Source: Archangium_A sp035910535
GTDB lineage: Bacteria; Myxococcota; Myxococcia; Myxococcales; Myxococcaceae
Direction: 5' to 3'
Assembly: GCA_035910535.1 (NCBI GenBank)
Contig: JAMHXF010000051.1
Span: 1-64,000 of the forward strand
DNA: 64,000 bases
Part shown: piece after piece, positions 8,097 to 16,607 of the stretch
Position numbering within the stretch: position 1 is the stretch's first letter
Layout: each line of letters begins with the position of its first letter
Notes under the pieces: model-generated
Databases searched by the model: none
What the model saw: only the letters and a program-made list of their open reading frames with translations
What the model was told of the DNA's origin: nothing
Made by a program: the position numbers and the translations under genes

Positions 8097-8381
8097 ATGA
8101 CGAACGACCGAGGCTCTCTCACTCTGAGTCTGGCGGTTCGACGTTGTACGCCCGCCGCCCGTGTGCAGCCTGGTTTCGAAGGCGTGACCGACCTCATCTA
8201 CGCGACGCAGTCAGTCATCGTTGCCGCGCTCGAGCGACGTGAACTGCACCCCATTGCCGAGCGGCTGCTTGAGCAGGTCTCGACGTTCGCTGCAAAAGAG
8301 GTCGGGCTTACTCGTGAGAACGCAGAACGCTTCGTGATGCGCATGCGTGATGTGTTGCCGCACGACGAACCAACTCGCTGA
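8097..8381 (+). CDS. Small helical protein of unknown function
   Basis: 94 residues if the ATG at 8097 is used; a GTG at 8184 would give a 65-residue protein beginning VTDLIYATQSVIV that looks better folded. The latter part is amphipathic helix (LERRELHPIAERLLEQV, then VGLTRENAERFVMRMRDVL). No family recognised. It sits between the CBS gene and the secreted gene at 8424 on the same strand. Confidence 0.45.
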   Translation: MTNDRGSLTLSLAVRRCTPAARVQPGFEGVTDLIYATQSVIVAALERRELHPIAERLLEQVSTFAAKEVGLTRENAERFVMRMRDVLPHDEPTR

Positions 8382-8423
8382 GTTGCTGAATCATGTGGGG
8401 TGGGTCTGCGTCACACTGGCGCC

Positions 8424-9434
8424 ATGACTGCTCTGCTGCTCTCCGTCGTGCTCGCGCTTGACCCGAACTTCATGGCGCCGCCCCGTTCTCCACCCGTCGC
8501 GCGCGACGTCGTCATCGTGGTCGAAGCGGGCGCATTGAAGAACGTGCAGCAACACCTGTGGAGCATCGGCCGTCGCCTGGCGCCGAGCGACCTCAGGCAA
8601 CGGCTGCGCGTCGGCCTCGTCGTCTACCGGGCCGAAGGCGCGCCGAACGTGCTCCCGTTGACCGACGACTTCGACGCGTTGAACGCCGCGCTGCAGGCGG
8701 TCGTGCCCGGCGCCGTGGGTGGGCCCGCGCAGCTCGGCGAGGCGCTCCGCAGCGCCGTGGCAGACATGCCGTGGCGCGCCACGACACCTCGAACGCGCGA
8801 CGTCGTCGTCGTGGGGAGCAGCGCCGTCGCGGATCTCCACGTACTGAAGCGCGCGCTCGAAGCCGCCGCTGGCAATGACGCCGTCGTGCACTGGGTGAGC
8901 CTGGGTGAAGGCCTCACTGCTGCGTCACGGCTCGACGGCGCTGGCAGTCGCGTCACGCTCGAGCCCACGGCCGTCGTGCCGGTGCCCCCGACGGCGCACG
9001 ACACGAAGCTGCACCGCGCGTTGCTCAGCGTCGCCGACACGCTCGTGTTCGCCGGCCCTGCCGAGGCGCGGGCCGCTGCCGATGCCGAAGTGGCGCGCTG
9101 GAAGAAAGCGCCGCCGGGCGAGCTCCTCGAGCGCGCGAGCTTTCGGGTGGTGAACGTTCCCGCAGCGGTACCGATGTTCGACGTGAAGCAGGCGCTGGTG
9201 CTGCCCGGCGACTTCGACGGCGCCGAGGACCTGCCTGACGCCGAGTGGCCCGAGAAGCTGCGGCGGTTGACGAAGGCCCAGCGGTTGGCCCGCATGAAGG
9301 CGGCGATGACGTCGCTCGAAGAGCGAGACGCGCGCATGCGTGAGCTGGCGTTCGCTCGCAACGCCGCGCTCGCGCTGCAGAAGAGCGACCCTGTCGTCGA
9401 CGCCGTGGCGCGCGCTGCACGAAGCCGGTGGTAG
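8424..9434 (+). CDS. Secreted protein with a VWA-like fold, unknown function
   Basis: 336 residues. A short signal-like N-terminus (MTALLLSVVLALD) precedes a region that reads like a von Willebrand A fold without its metal site: RDVVIVVEAGALKNVQ in place of DxSxS, RLRVGLVVYRAEG, the ALNAALQAV helix and TRDVVVVGSSAVADL. The C-terminal part is a charged helix (LRRLTKAQRLARMKAAMTS). Start taken at 8424 because it begins the hydrophobic segment; an in-frame start at 8400 is possible. It converges on the 9437-10081 gene with a 2-base gap. Confidence 0.65.
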   Translation: MTALLLSVVLALDPNFMAPPRSPPVARDVVIVVEAGALKNVQQHLWSIGRRLAPSDLRQRLRVGLVVYRAEGAPNVLPLTDDFDALNAALQAVVPGAVGGPAQLGEALRSAVADMPWRATTPRTRDVVVVGSSAVADLHVLKRALEAAAGNDAVVHWVSLGEGLTAASRLDGAGSRVTLEPTAVVPVPPTAHDTKLHRALLSVADTLVFAGPAEARAAADAEVARWKKAPPGELLERASFRVVNVPAAVPMFDVKQALVLPGDFDGAEDLPDAEWPEKLRRLTKAQRLARMKAAMTSLEERDARMRELAFARNAALALQKSDPVVDAVARAARSRW

Positions 9435-9436
9435 CG

Positions 9437-10081
9437 CTACCGCGTTGCGACTGAGTCACTGCCTTCGTCGCTCGGGTCGCGCTCGAAACGAATGACCCAC
9501 TCGAGCCCGCCGCGCTCGAAGGTGAAGGTGAGCCCCTTGTCGCCAGGCGTGAACTTCGCCGGCCCCCAGTGCGTGATGGCGCCGTCGAAGCCGACGACCT
9601 CATCGCGCACCGAGTAGTGCCCGCTGCCCGACTTGAAGCTGTACCGGCCATCGGCGCGCAACGTCAGCGGCCCGAAGCGAAACGAAGACTGCTCGCCGTT
9701 GATCTCCACCGACGTCGCCAGAAACCGACCCACGGCACGACGCGTCTCACGGAACCCGCCCTTCACCGGCTCCGCTTCGATGCGCACCGTGGGCGACTTC
9801 GCCTGTCGCACCCACACGCGGTATTCGACACCGCTTCGGTTGGTGACGATGAACGGGTCGTCGAAGCGCACGGCCGCCGAGTCAGTCGTCGGCTGACCTG
9901 CGCGTTCGAGGCGAATGCCGAACGGTGCGGTCAACACGCGCTCCGTCGCTTTGAGGTCGGCCTGACCTTCGGGGCAATACGTGGGGTGCTCGAAGCAGAC
10001 CTTGAGGAACAGATCTCCCTCGAAGATCTGCGCCTGTGCCGAGAGACCACCCACCAGAATCAACAGAGCCAGAGAACGCAT
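9437..10081 (-). CDS. Secreted protein of unknown function
   Basis: 214 residues with a signal peptide (MRSLALLILVGGLSAQAQ). The mature part is beta-rich and contains one Cys pair (KVCFEHPTYC). No family recognised. It is divergent from the ECF sigma factor operon, with about 150 bases between the two starts. A GG-N10-GC element (10097-10112) lies just upstream of its ATG. Confidence 0.72.
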   Translation of the reverse strand: MRSLALLILVGGLSAQAQIFEGDLFLKVCFEHPTYCPEGQADLKATERVLTAPFGIRLERAGQPTTDSAAVRFDDPFIVTNRSGVEYRVWVRQAKSPTVRIEAEPVKGGFRETRRAVGRFLATSVEINGEQSSFRFGPLTLRADGRYSFKSGSGHYSVRDEVVGFDGAITHWGPAKFTPGDKGLTFTFERGGLEWVIRFERDPSDEGSDSVATR

Positions 10082-10096
10082 GTGGCTCGGCTGCAG

Positions 10097-10112
10097 TGCA
10101 TTGTGTCTGCCA
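10097..10112 (-). promoter_or_regulatory. Weak sigma54 -24/-12 promoter candidate
   Basis: On the minus strand the site reads TGGCAGACACAATGCA, keeping GG-N10-GC with a TGGCA -24 half. The -12 GC lies 18 bases from the ATG at 10081, which would leave a nearly leaderless message. Chance occurrence is quite possible. Confidence 0.28.
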
Positions 10113-10146
10113 CTCGCAGGTGCTCGAAAACGCTGGCTTCTCGACG

Positions 10147-10178
10147 GGTCATTTCACTGACCGGGGTCTGGGTTGACC
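10147..10178. promoter_or_regulatory. TGACC inverted repeats before the ECF sigma gene
   Basis: GGTCA (10147-10151) and TGACC (10158-10162) form an inverted repeat with a 6-base spacer, and a second GGTTGACC lies at 10171-10178. The cluster sits in the divergent gap, about 50-80 bases before the sigma start, a suitable place for an operator. Confidence 0.3.
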
Positions 10179-10230
10179 GATTGGCGCGGCCGTGAGAGCC
10201 GTTTCCCGCCGTGTCGGACATGGGGCAAGT

Positions 10231-10833
10231 GTGGTGACTGCGAAGGTCGTTCAACTCCCGGTGTCTGACGAAGCGGCGCTGGTCGCCGCTGCCCGGGCCG
10301 GAGAGCGCGTGGCCTTCGAAAAGCTGTTTCGCCGCGAGTTGCCGTCGGTGGTGCGCTTGCTCGGCCGCCTCGTCGGTCACGACGCCGACCTGCCGGACCT
10401 CGCCAATGAGGTGATGGTGCTGGGCTGGAAGGCGCTGCGGCGACACCACGAGGCGCTGCGCTTCGGCGCGTTCGTGTCTGGTGTGTGCGTGAACGTGGCG
10501 CGAAACCACCTGCGGGCGCGGCGCCGTCGACGGTGGTTGGTGTTCGGCGAGCCCGACGCCGACCTCGAAGCGCCCGCTCGCGAAGCGCCACGTGAGGCGC
10601 TGCAGGCCACCTTCGCGGTGTTGAAGACGCTCGACGACGAGCTCCGGCTGGCGTTCGCGTTGCGCTTCATCGACGGGCGCGAGCTGACCGAAGTGGCCGA
10701 GCTGCTCGGCGTGTCGTTGGCGACGGCGAAGCGGCGGCTGCGCGAAGCCGAAGACGAGTTCGTCGCGCGCGCACGTCAACACCCTGCACTCGAAGGCTGG
10801 CTCGCCTCGGCGCGCTGGGGAGGTGCTTCATGA
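10231..10833 (+). CDS. ECF-type RNA polymerase sigma factor
   Basis: About 200 residues from GTG at 10231 (GTG at 10234 is equivalent; the frame also allows 10192). Region 2 runs from AFEKLFRRELPSVVRLLGRL through VSGVCVNVARNHLRARRRRR, and region 4 is LDDELRLAFALRFIDGREL followed by the helix-turn-helix VAELLGVSLATAKRRLREA. Core binding and -10/-35 recognition parts are both present, with no anti-sigma-binding extension. The FecR-domain membrane protein starts inside its stop codon (ATGA at 10830), as expected for a sigma/anti-sigma pair. Confidence 0.9.
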   Translation: MVTAKVVQLPVSDEAALVAAARAGERVAFEKLFRRELPSVVRLLGRLVGHDADLPDLANEVMVLGWKALRRHHEALRFGAFVSGVCVNVARNHLRARRRRRWLVFGEPDADLEAPAREAPREALQATFAVLKTLDDELRLAFALRFIDGRELTEVAELLGVSLATAKRRLREAEDEFVARARQHPALEGWLASARWGGAS

Positions 10834-11927
10834 AGGGCCTCGAATCGCTCGGCCGTGAGGTCGCGCGGCAGCAAGACGAAGCGTTGGCCGAGGCGCGCGC
10901 CGTGGCTCAGGCGTCGGCGGCGCTCGAGTGGCCTGCAGAGCGGTCGCTGCGCTGGCCGTTGCTCGCCGTGGCGGCGGTGCTGGTCTGCGTGGTGGCCGCG
11001 CTGCTCGTCGTTCCCCGGCCGATCGCCGTCGAGACCGCGGGGGTCGCGGTGGCCAGCTGGGTGAGCGCCGAGGCTGAAGCGCCGGTGACGTTCTCTGACG
11101 GCGCGACGTTGTTGGTTCGCGCGGGCTCTCGCTTTCAGGTCGAGAAGCTGCACGAGCACGGCGCTGAGGTTCGCCTCGAGCGCGGCGCGGTGTCGGTGTC
11201 CATTCCGCACCGCGACGACACGCGGTGGACGTTGGCCATCGGCCCGTACACGGTGAAGGTCGTTGGGACGCGCTTCGACACCGGCTGGGAGCCGAGCTCG
11301 CAGACGTTCTCGTTGGTGATGCACGACGGCGCGGTGCGCGTGGTTTCGCCTGACGGCACGACGACGCAATACGTGGCTGGGCAGACGGTGACGGTCTCGC
11401 TGTCGCCGCCGGTGGCTCCCGACGAAGTTGACGCGCTCGCCGAGCCGCCGCCGACCCGCGCGCCGGGCCCGCCGCGCGCAGCGCCGGCCTCGTGGAAGTC
11501 GCTGGCTCAAAGAGGTCAGTACGGCGACGCGCTCGCGGCGGCGCGGCGCGCAGGCTGGGCGAAGCTGGGCGCGACGCTGCCCGCAGATGACCTGGCGCTG
11601 CTCGGTGACGTGGGGCGGCTCGGTGGTGACGTGAAGGCCGCGCGCGACGCGTATGGGCGAACCCGCGCTCGTTTTCCACGCAGCGCTGCGGCCGACACGG
11701 CGACCTTCTTTCTCGGTCGGCTCGCGTTCGACGAGCGCGACGCGGCCGGCGCCACGAAGTGGTTCGAGCGCTACGAGGCCGAGTTTCCCAACGGGCCCTT
11801 CGGCGCAGAAGCGCTCGGGCGGCGCGTGGAGCTGACGAAAGACGCCGTGCTCGCCAGGCGGTACCTCGAGCGCTACCCGACGGGCCCGCACAGTCGGCTC
11901 GCGAAGGCGGTGCTTGGTGGCGACTGA
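10830..11927 (+). CDS. FecR-domain transmembrane protein, probable anti-sigma factor/sensor
   Basis: 365 residues. A short cytoplasmic N-terminus (about 1-42) precedes one membrane helix (WPLLAVAAVLVCVVAALLVV, about 43-62). The periplasmic FecR domain (about 85-190) is marked by FSDGATLLVRAGSRFQVEKL, IGPYTVKVVGTRFDT and VSPDGTTTQYVAGQTVTV. After a Pro-rich linker come TPR-like helices (about 225-360: DALAAARRAGWAKLG, ATFFLGRLAFDERDAAG). FecR proteins relay an envelope signal to their ECF partner, here encoded immediately upstream with overlapping codons. The TPR tail suggests it reads a protein partner rather than a siderophore receptor; no TonB receptor gene is nearby. Confidence 0.86.
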   Translation: MKGLESLGREVARQQDEALAEARAVAQASAALEWPAERSLRWPLLAVAAVLVCVVAALLVVPRPIAVETAGVAVASWVSAEAEAPVTFSDGATLLVRAGSRFQVEKLHEHGAEVRLERGAVSVSIPHRDDTRWTLAIGPYTVKVVGTRFDTGWEPSSQTFSLVMHDGAVRVVSPDGTTTQYVAGQTVTVSLSPPVAPDEVDALAEPPPTRAPGPPRAAPASWKSLAQRGQYGDALAAARRAGWAKLGATLPADDLALLGDVGRLGGDVKAARDAYGRTRARFPRSAAADTATFFLGRLAFDERDAAGATKWFERYEAEFPNGPFGAEALGRRVELTKDAVLARRYLERYPTGPHSRLAKAVLGGD

Positions 11928-11933
11928 CGTGCT

Positions 11934-12827
11934 GTGACGTACGCCATGGTGTTGGCCTTGCTCGCCGCGATGTGGGCTCAGGACGACTGCGTCACCGTGA
12001 CGTCGACTGACGTCGCCCTCGCGGTGCGGGTGCGTGAAGAGCTGCGCACCGTGGGCCTGTCGGTGCGCGACGACGTGCTGTGCGACACCCTCATTACGCT
12101 CGATGACGTGCTGCGCGTGGTCGCCAGCGGGGTGGCCCCGCCCGTCGTCTTCGAAGAACCCTGGCAAGACGGCAGCGTCGCGGTGCGGGCGGCGCACGTG
12201 GCAGAGGTCGTGCGCGGTGTGTTGCTCGAAGTACAGGAGCGCGCGCGCGCACCGGCGCCTGCGCCCGTCGCGCCGCCACCGCCTGAGGCGCCGAGCCCCG
12301 TGGTGAAGCCTCGCGAGCTCGTAGCGCTCCGCGTCGGCGGCGGTGTGGCCGCGGGGCTCGGTGGGCTGGGCCCGTCGTCGCTCGTCGAAGTCGGCGCGGC
12401 GCTCTTCGTGACGCCGAGCGTGTTCGTCGGCGTCGGGCTCGCCGGTGCGCCGACGGAGTCGACGCGTGATGTCGCTGAAGGTCGCCTCGGCGCGCGCCCG
12501 CTGCTGGCGTGGGCCGCTGGTGGGGCCCGCTTCCCAGCGGCGTCGTGGTGGCACGTGGCCGCGAGCGTGAACGTCGGCGCGCAGTGGTTGTTGCTGCGGG
12601 GCCTCGCGACGGCGCCGCACGTGGGCACCACGGGCTCGACGTGGAGCGCGACGCTGGGCGCCGAGCTGCGGCTGGTGGTGCGCATCGCGGGGCCGCTCGG
12701 CGTCTGGGCGGGCGTGGCGGGTGACTGGGTCTTCTCGGCTGCCGTGCTCGACGTGAACGGTGTGGAAGCCGCGCGCTACGGCCCGCTCGTCGGCCGCGCG
12801 CGTGGTGGGCTCGAGGTGGCGTGGTGA
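11934..12827 (+). CDS. Exported protein with predicted C-terminal beta-barrel
   Basis: 297 residues from GTG at 11934; ATG at 11946 would start directly at the hydrophobic segment MVLALLAAMWAQ. An N-terminal alpha/beta part (about 20-90) is followed by a Pro/Ala-rich linker (APAPAPVAPPPPEAP). The C-terminal half alternates hydrophobic and Gly residues like outer-membrane strands and ends in an aromatic (EVAW). It follows the FecR gene by 6 bases and overlaps the next lipoprotein gene (GTGA at 12824), so all four genes form one operon. Function unknown; perhaps envelope signalling with FecR. Confidence 0.75.
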   Translation: MTYAMVLALLAAMWAQDDCVTVTSTDVALAVRVREELRTVGLSVRDDVLCDTLITLDDVLRVVASGVAPPVVFEEPWQDGSVAVRAAHVAEVVRGVLLEVQERARAPAPAPVAPPPPEAPSPVVKPRELVALRVGGGVAAGLGGLGPSSLVEVGAALFVTPSVFVGVGLAGAPTESTRDVAEGRLGARPLLAWAAGGARFPAASWWHVAASVNVGAQWLLLRGLATAPHVGTTGSTWSATLGAELRLVVRIAGPLGVWAGVAGDWVFSAAVLDVNGVEAARYGPLVGRARGGLEVAW

Positions 12828-13813
12828 AGCGCGGGCTCGTCGTGTCGCTGCTGTTGCTGGCGTGCGAGCCGCAGCGCGTGGAGCTCCTTCATTCTCCGGT
12901 CGGCTGTGAAGACTTCGAGTTGGTGTTGCCCCACGCCTTCGCGCGCGTGGCGCTGAGCGACGCGGTGGCGTTCGGAATTTCTGACGGCACCTTGCGCTCG
13001 TTCGTGGTTGGCGACGGCGGCGTCAGCGCCACCGAGCTGTCGAGCAGCGCGAGCTCCAGCGCCTTCAGCGCGGCGCGGCGCGGCGCCGAGGTCGCCCTCG
13101 CGTTTCACCAGAATGGTGTGCCGAGCCTGGCGCGCGTGTCGCGAGAGACCGGTGCGTTCAGCGTGGCTCCGCGCTCGGTGTTGTCGACGCCACAGGGCGC
13201 CAACGCGCCGTGGGGAGCGGGCGTCAGCGTCGGTGGTGAGACGACGCTCGTCGCGTACCGTACGCTGAGCTCCGAAGCGGCCTTCACCACCGTCGACGCT
13301 GCCGACGCGCAGCACTTCGCGGTCGTGCGCGTGGCGTCGCTCGGTGAGGTCGACGCGACGCTCGACGGGGCGCGCGTGAAGCTCGTGTACTCGACCGGTG
13401 GGCAGGTCGAAGAGCAGCTCGTCGACCTCGATGGCGCGAGGCTCGAGACGCGAACGCTGGCCGATTCCGGCGGGCTCCTCGGGCGCCCCATCGCGTGTCC
13501 GGCGGTGAGCGTGTACCCGCGCGGGATGGAAGATGGTGGCGTGCGCGTCGAAGCCGACGGCGTGTTCGTCGCGTCGGTGTCCTCTCGTGTCGTGAGAGGC
13601 GTGTGCGCGGGAGAAGAGACCTTCGCGGCGTTCGTGCGCGGCGGCCGCCTCGAGCTGTACCGCTTCGCGAGGGGAGGCGAGTTCAGCGAGGTGCTGTCGC
13701 TGCCCACACCCACGCTCAACGACGCGGCCATCGCGACCGACGCGCAGAGCGTGTGGTTGTTGCTGGCGCCGCGCTTCGAGCCGGCCCGGCTGTACCGTCG
13801 CTGCCTCCGCTGA
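12824..13813 (+). CDS. Lipoprotein of unknown function in the ECF sigma operon
   Basis: 329 residues. MKRGLVVSLLLLAC is a short lipoprotein signal with the lipid-attachment Cys at residue 14. The mature part is beta-rich with periodic Ser/Ala/Val strands, suggesting a propeller-like fold (FGISDGTLRSFVVGDGG, LVAYRTLSSEAAF, VYSTGGQVEEQLVDLDG). Cys residues are sparse and include ACP and VCAG. No family recognised. It is last in the four-gene sigma operon; its product could be the envelope sensor or a regulon member. Confidence 0.75.
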   Translation: MKRGLVVSLLLLACEPQRVELLHSPVGCEDFELVLPHAFARVALSDAVAFGISDGTLRSFVVGDGGVSATELSSSASSSAFSAARRGAEVALAFHQNGVPSLARVSRETGAFSVAPRSVLSTPQGANAPWGAGVSVGGETTLVAYRTLSSEAAFTTVDAADAQHFAVVRVASLGEVDATLDGARVKLVYSTGGQVEEQLVDLDGARLETRTLADSGGLLGRPIACPAVSVYPRGMEDGGVRVEADGVFVASVSSRVVRGVCAGEETFAAFVRGGRLELYRFARGGEFSEVLSLPTPTLNDAAIATDAQSVWLLLAPRFEPARLYRRCLR

Positions 13814-13847
13814 GCCGTCTTCGGCGGTCGCGGACATGGGCGCTTCT

Positions 13848-13854
13848 GAGGAGG
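13848..13854 (+). promoter_or_regulatory. Ribosome-binding site deciding the 13860 start
   Basis: GAGGAGG, complementary to the 16S 3' end, with 5 bases to the GTG at 13860. It lies inside the longer reading from 13836 and argues for the shorter one. Confidence 0.6.
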
Positions 13855-13859
13855 CACCT

Positions 13860-15635
13860 GTGGCGTCACGCGTATTCATTGTTGGCCTCGTGCTGCTGGG
13901 CTCCATCGCGCTGGCGGAGGGCGACGGCGGCTATTCGGGCCACGTGCTCTCGAAGACGCGGCTGCTGCGGCGAATGCAGTTCTCGTTGCTGGGTCGCCCG
14001 CCTGGCGACGCCGAGCTCGCGCGCGTGAAGGCCGCGCAGACCGACGCGGAGGTCGAAGCCACGCTGCGCGCGATCCTCGACGAAGACCTCGCCTCGCCGG
14101 AGTTCTACGAGAACCTGGTGCGCGTCGGTCGCGACTACCTGCGCATGGGGCCGTACAACCAGGGCTTCGTGTTGACGTACTTCTCCGGCTTTCAGGGCGG
14201 AGAGCTGCGCGCCTGCGGGGCGGGCACGCTGCACGCGGGCACGCTGGGTACGTTTGCGGGCTACTCCGACCGCAGCGGCGGAGATCACACGTCGATCTGC
14301 GACGAGCCCTCGGCGCCCATCAACGAGGTGGCGCCGTGGTGGGCGCCCGACACGGTGGTGCGCGTCATCGGGCGGGCGGGTACGCAGCTGCGCAGCAACG
14401 GGCCGAACGACTGCGGGCTCATCAACGTGTCGGCGCGGGGCAACACGCTGCGCGACACCGCCGCGAACCCGTGCTCGTGCGGGCCGAACCTCATCTATTG
14501 CTGGGCGACGCCGGCGGACCTGTCGGGCACGCCGCAAGAAGCGGCGGGTGTCGACACGGTGCCGCAGACGCCGCGCCGCCAGGCCTGGGAAGAAGGCTCG
14601 CGGCTCTTCGCGCACCTCGGCTGGCACGACCGCCCGATGACCGACCTCGTCGCCGGCAACTACACGGTGGCGCCGCTGATGTTGAAGTTCATGTACGTGC
14701 GCGCCGGCCGCATGAACTCCGCGTGGGCAGCGGTCGACGACGTGTCGTGGTGGCGGCCGGCGAACTGGTCTGCGGTTCGCGACCCGCTGCACGAGGCGAA
14801 CGACCCGCTCGCATGGACCGAGTTCGTGCCGCACACCGTGAACCCTGGCTTGCTCTCGTTGACCGACGGTGACGCCGTCTCGTCGGGCCCGGCGGCGTTG
14901 GCGCGCCGCTACGCCTTCGACCCGCGCGTGGAGACCGGCGCGCCTCAGGGCATTCCCGCCGCAGGCGTGCTCACCACGTGGAGCGCGATGGGCATCTTCC
15001 CCCGGGAGCGCGTGCGTGGCGCGCGTTGGCTCGAGGTCTTCGCGTGTCGCGACTTCATTCCTCCCACGACCGAGCAGGCGGCGGCGCTCGGCACCTACCT
15101 GCGTGACCCGGCGACGGAGGGCGTCTGTCAGCACTGTCATCAAGCGCTCGACCCCGCGTCGATTTTCTTCAAGCGCTCGGGCTTCGGGCCCACCGGCGCG
15201 ACGGTGCTCGGCGGCGTGGGCCCGTGGTCCACCCCGGCCACGGGCAACGCGAACCCGTACCACCGGTGGAAGGGCTCGTTTCTGCACGACACGGTGATGA
15301 CGCCAGTCACCCAGGCGCAGTTGATGGACAACCCCGACGCGATGTTCTTCGACTTTCAACCCGCTGACGCGCCAGCGCGCTTCAAGCTCTTCGGTCAGGA
15401 GAGCGACGGCACCATCGGCCCGCTCGGCTTCTCGAAGGCGTTGGTGGGCTCAGGCACGTTCGACCGTTGCTTCGTCGAGCGCATGTACGAGACGTTCGTG
15501 GGCATCGAGCTCGACCGCAACGCCGACAACGCGGTGCTGACGGAGCTCGTCGAACAATTCGTGGCGGGCGACCGCAAGCTGCGGCCCTTCGTTCGCGCGC
15601 TGATGCTGCGGCCCGAAGTGCGGAGGGGCTGGTGA
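13860..15635 (+). CDS. Exported c-type heme protein with DUF1549/DUF1588-like features
   Basis: 591 residues. GTG at 13860 is preferred over ATG at 13836 because GAGGAGG (13848-13854) lies 5 bases upstream and the signal peptide (SRVFIVGLVLLGSIALA) then begins properly. The N-terminal helix TRLLRRMQFSLLGRPPGDAEL resembles DUF1549-type segments. The C-terminal half carries one heme c motif, CQHCH (Cys at about 423), with a DPASIFFKRSGFGPTG context as in DUF1588-type proteins. Such families occur in Planctomycetes and Myxococcota next to DUF1552/DUF1501 proteins and are little characterised. The next gene overlaps by one base, so the products probably act together outside the cytoplasm. Confidence 0.8.
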   Translation: MASRVFIVGLVLLGSIALAEGDGGYSGHVLSKTRLLRRMQFSLLGRPPGDAELARVKAAQTDAEVEATLRAILDEDLASPEFYENLVRVGRDYLRMGPYNQGFVLTYFSGFQGGELRACGAGTLHAGTLGTFAGYSDRSGGDHTSICDEPSAPINEVAPWWAPDTVVRVIGRAGTQLRSNGPNDCGLINVSARGNTLRDTAANPCSCGPNLIYCWATPADLSGTPQEAAGVDTVPQTPRRQAWEEGSRLFAHLGWHDRPMTDLVAGNYTVAPLMLKFMYVRAGRMNSAWAAVDDVSWWRPANWSAVRDPLHEANDPLAWTEFVPHTVNPGLLSLTDGDAVSSGPAALARRYAFDPRVETGAPQGIPAAGVLTTWSAMGIFPRERVRGARWLEVFACRDFIPPTTEQAAALGTYLRDPATEGVCQHCHQALDPASIFFKRSGFGPTGATVLGGVGPWSTPATGNANPYHRWKGSFLHDTVMTPVTQAQLMDNPDAMFFDFQPADAPARFKLFGQESDGTIGPLGFSKALVGSGTFDRCFVERMYETFVGIELDRNADNAVLTELVEQFVAGDRKLRPFVRALMLRPEVRRGW

Positions 15636-16591
15636 TGCAGCGGGCGCTCCTGCTCGTGCTGCTGACCTGTGGCTGCGTCGGGCAGATCTCCACGCCTGAA
15701 GTGGCACCACCGCCTCCCCGGCCGCGCGACGGTGACTGCAGCAGCACCCGCGCCCCGACGACGGCCCGGGTCTACGAAGGGCTGCGCGGCGCCTGCGTCG
15801 GCTGCCACGGCGACGGCGCAGAATTTCCGCTCTTCGCCAGCGCCAGCGCGTTCGAGGTGATGGTGGCGAACAACGCCCGCTTCGTGACTCCGGGGGCGCC
15901 TGACACCAGCGCGCTCTTCGCGATGCTCGAAGGCACGGCCGGCGCGCTGCAGATGCCGCCGAGCACTGCCTACGCCGCGCTGGCCGACGTCGACCCGGCG
16001 CTGCCTTCAGTGGCGGAGCTCCGTTGCTGGGTGCGCGCGCTCGAGCCGTCACGCGCGCCCGCCGAGGTGTCGGCCAGCCTCAACCGCCGGCTCTTCGCGG
16101 AGCACCTGCACAAGAACCTCGAGTGGGCGCTGGGCGTGCCGCCGACGGCCTTCACGCAGACCGGCAACGACTACGGCCTCGAAGACCCCGACGGGCTCCG
16201 GCCACGTTCGACGCGCGCGCGCTTGCGCCTGCAGCAGCTCGGCGCGCCGAAGTGGCTCGACGGCGTCGGTCGCAGCAACGACATCGGCACCAGCTTCATT
16301 CAGGTGACCGTGCAGGTCTCGCAGGCGTGGTGCCTCAAGGTGAACGCCGCCAACGGCACCTTCTTCAAGCACGCGAGTGCGGGTGACGGCCTGGCGACGC
16401 CGGAGTCGACCGCGCGCGTGCGCCTGAACCTCGCGTACCTCTTCGAGCGGGTGACGGGAGAGCCCGCGTCGGTCGAGACGCTCGACGGGCTGCTCGAGCT
16501 CTTCCGGTTGTACGACACGGGCACGCCGCGCGCCGGGTGGCCCGCCACGTGCGCCGCCATCGTTCGTCACCCGTTGTCGCTCACCTTCTGA
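15635..16591 (+). CDS. Lipoprotein-like protein with one c-type heme motif
   Basis: 318 residues; ATG overlaps the upstream stop (TGATG). MQRALLLVLLTCGCVG resembles a lipoprotein signal, although the lipobox is not canonical. A Pro-rich spacer leads to CVGCH (Cys54-His58), a heme c site in a compact cytochrome-like start. Most of the rest is helical and unlike known cytochromes (FAEHLHKNLEWALGV, then FIQVTVQVSQAWCLKV). The presumed heme ligand pair is unclear, so electron transfer is plausible but not shown. It is the second gene of the 13860-19564 operon. Confidence 0.75.
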   Translation: MQRALLLVLLTCGCVGQISTPEVAPPPPRPRDGDCSSTRAPTTARVYEGLRGACVGCHGDGAEFPLFASASAFEVMVANNARFVTPGAPDTSALFAMLEGTAGALQMPPSTAYAALADVDPALPSVAELRCWVRALEPSRAPAEVSASLNRRLFAEHLHKNLEWALGVPPTAFTQTGNDYGLEDPDGLRPRSTRARLRLQQLGAPKWLDGVGRSNDIGTSFIQVTVQVSQAWCLKVNAANGTFFKHASAGDGLATPESTARVRLNLAYLFERVTGEPASVETLDGLLELFRLYDTGTPRAGWPATCAAIVRHPLSLTF

Positions 16592-16607
16592 AGCACGGAG
16601 CTCCTCG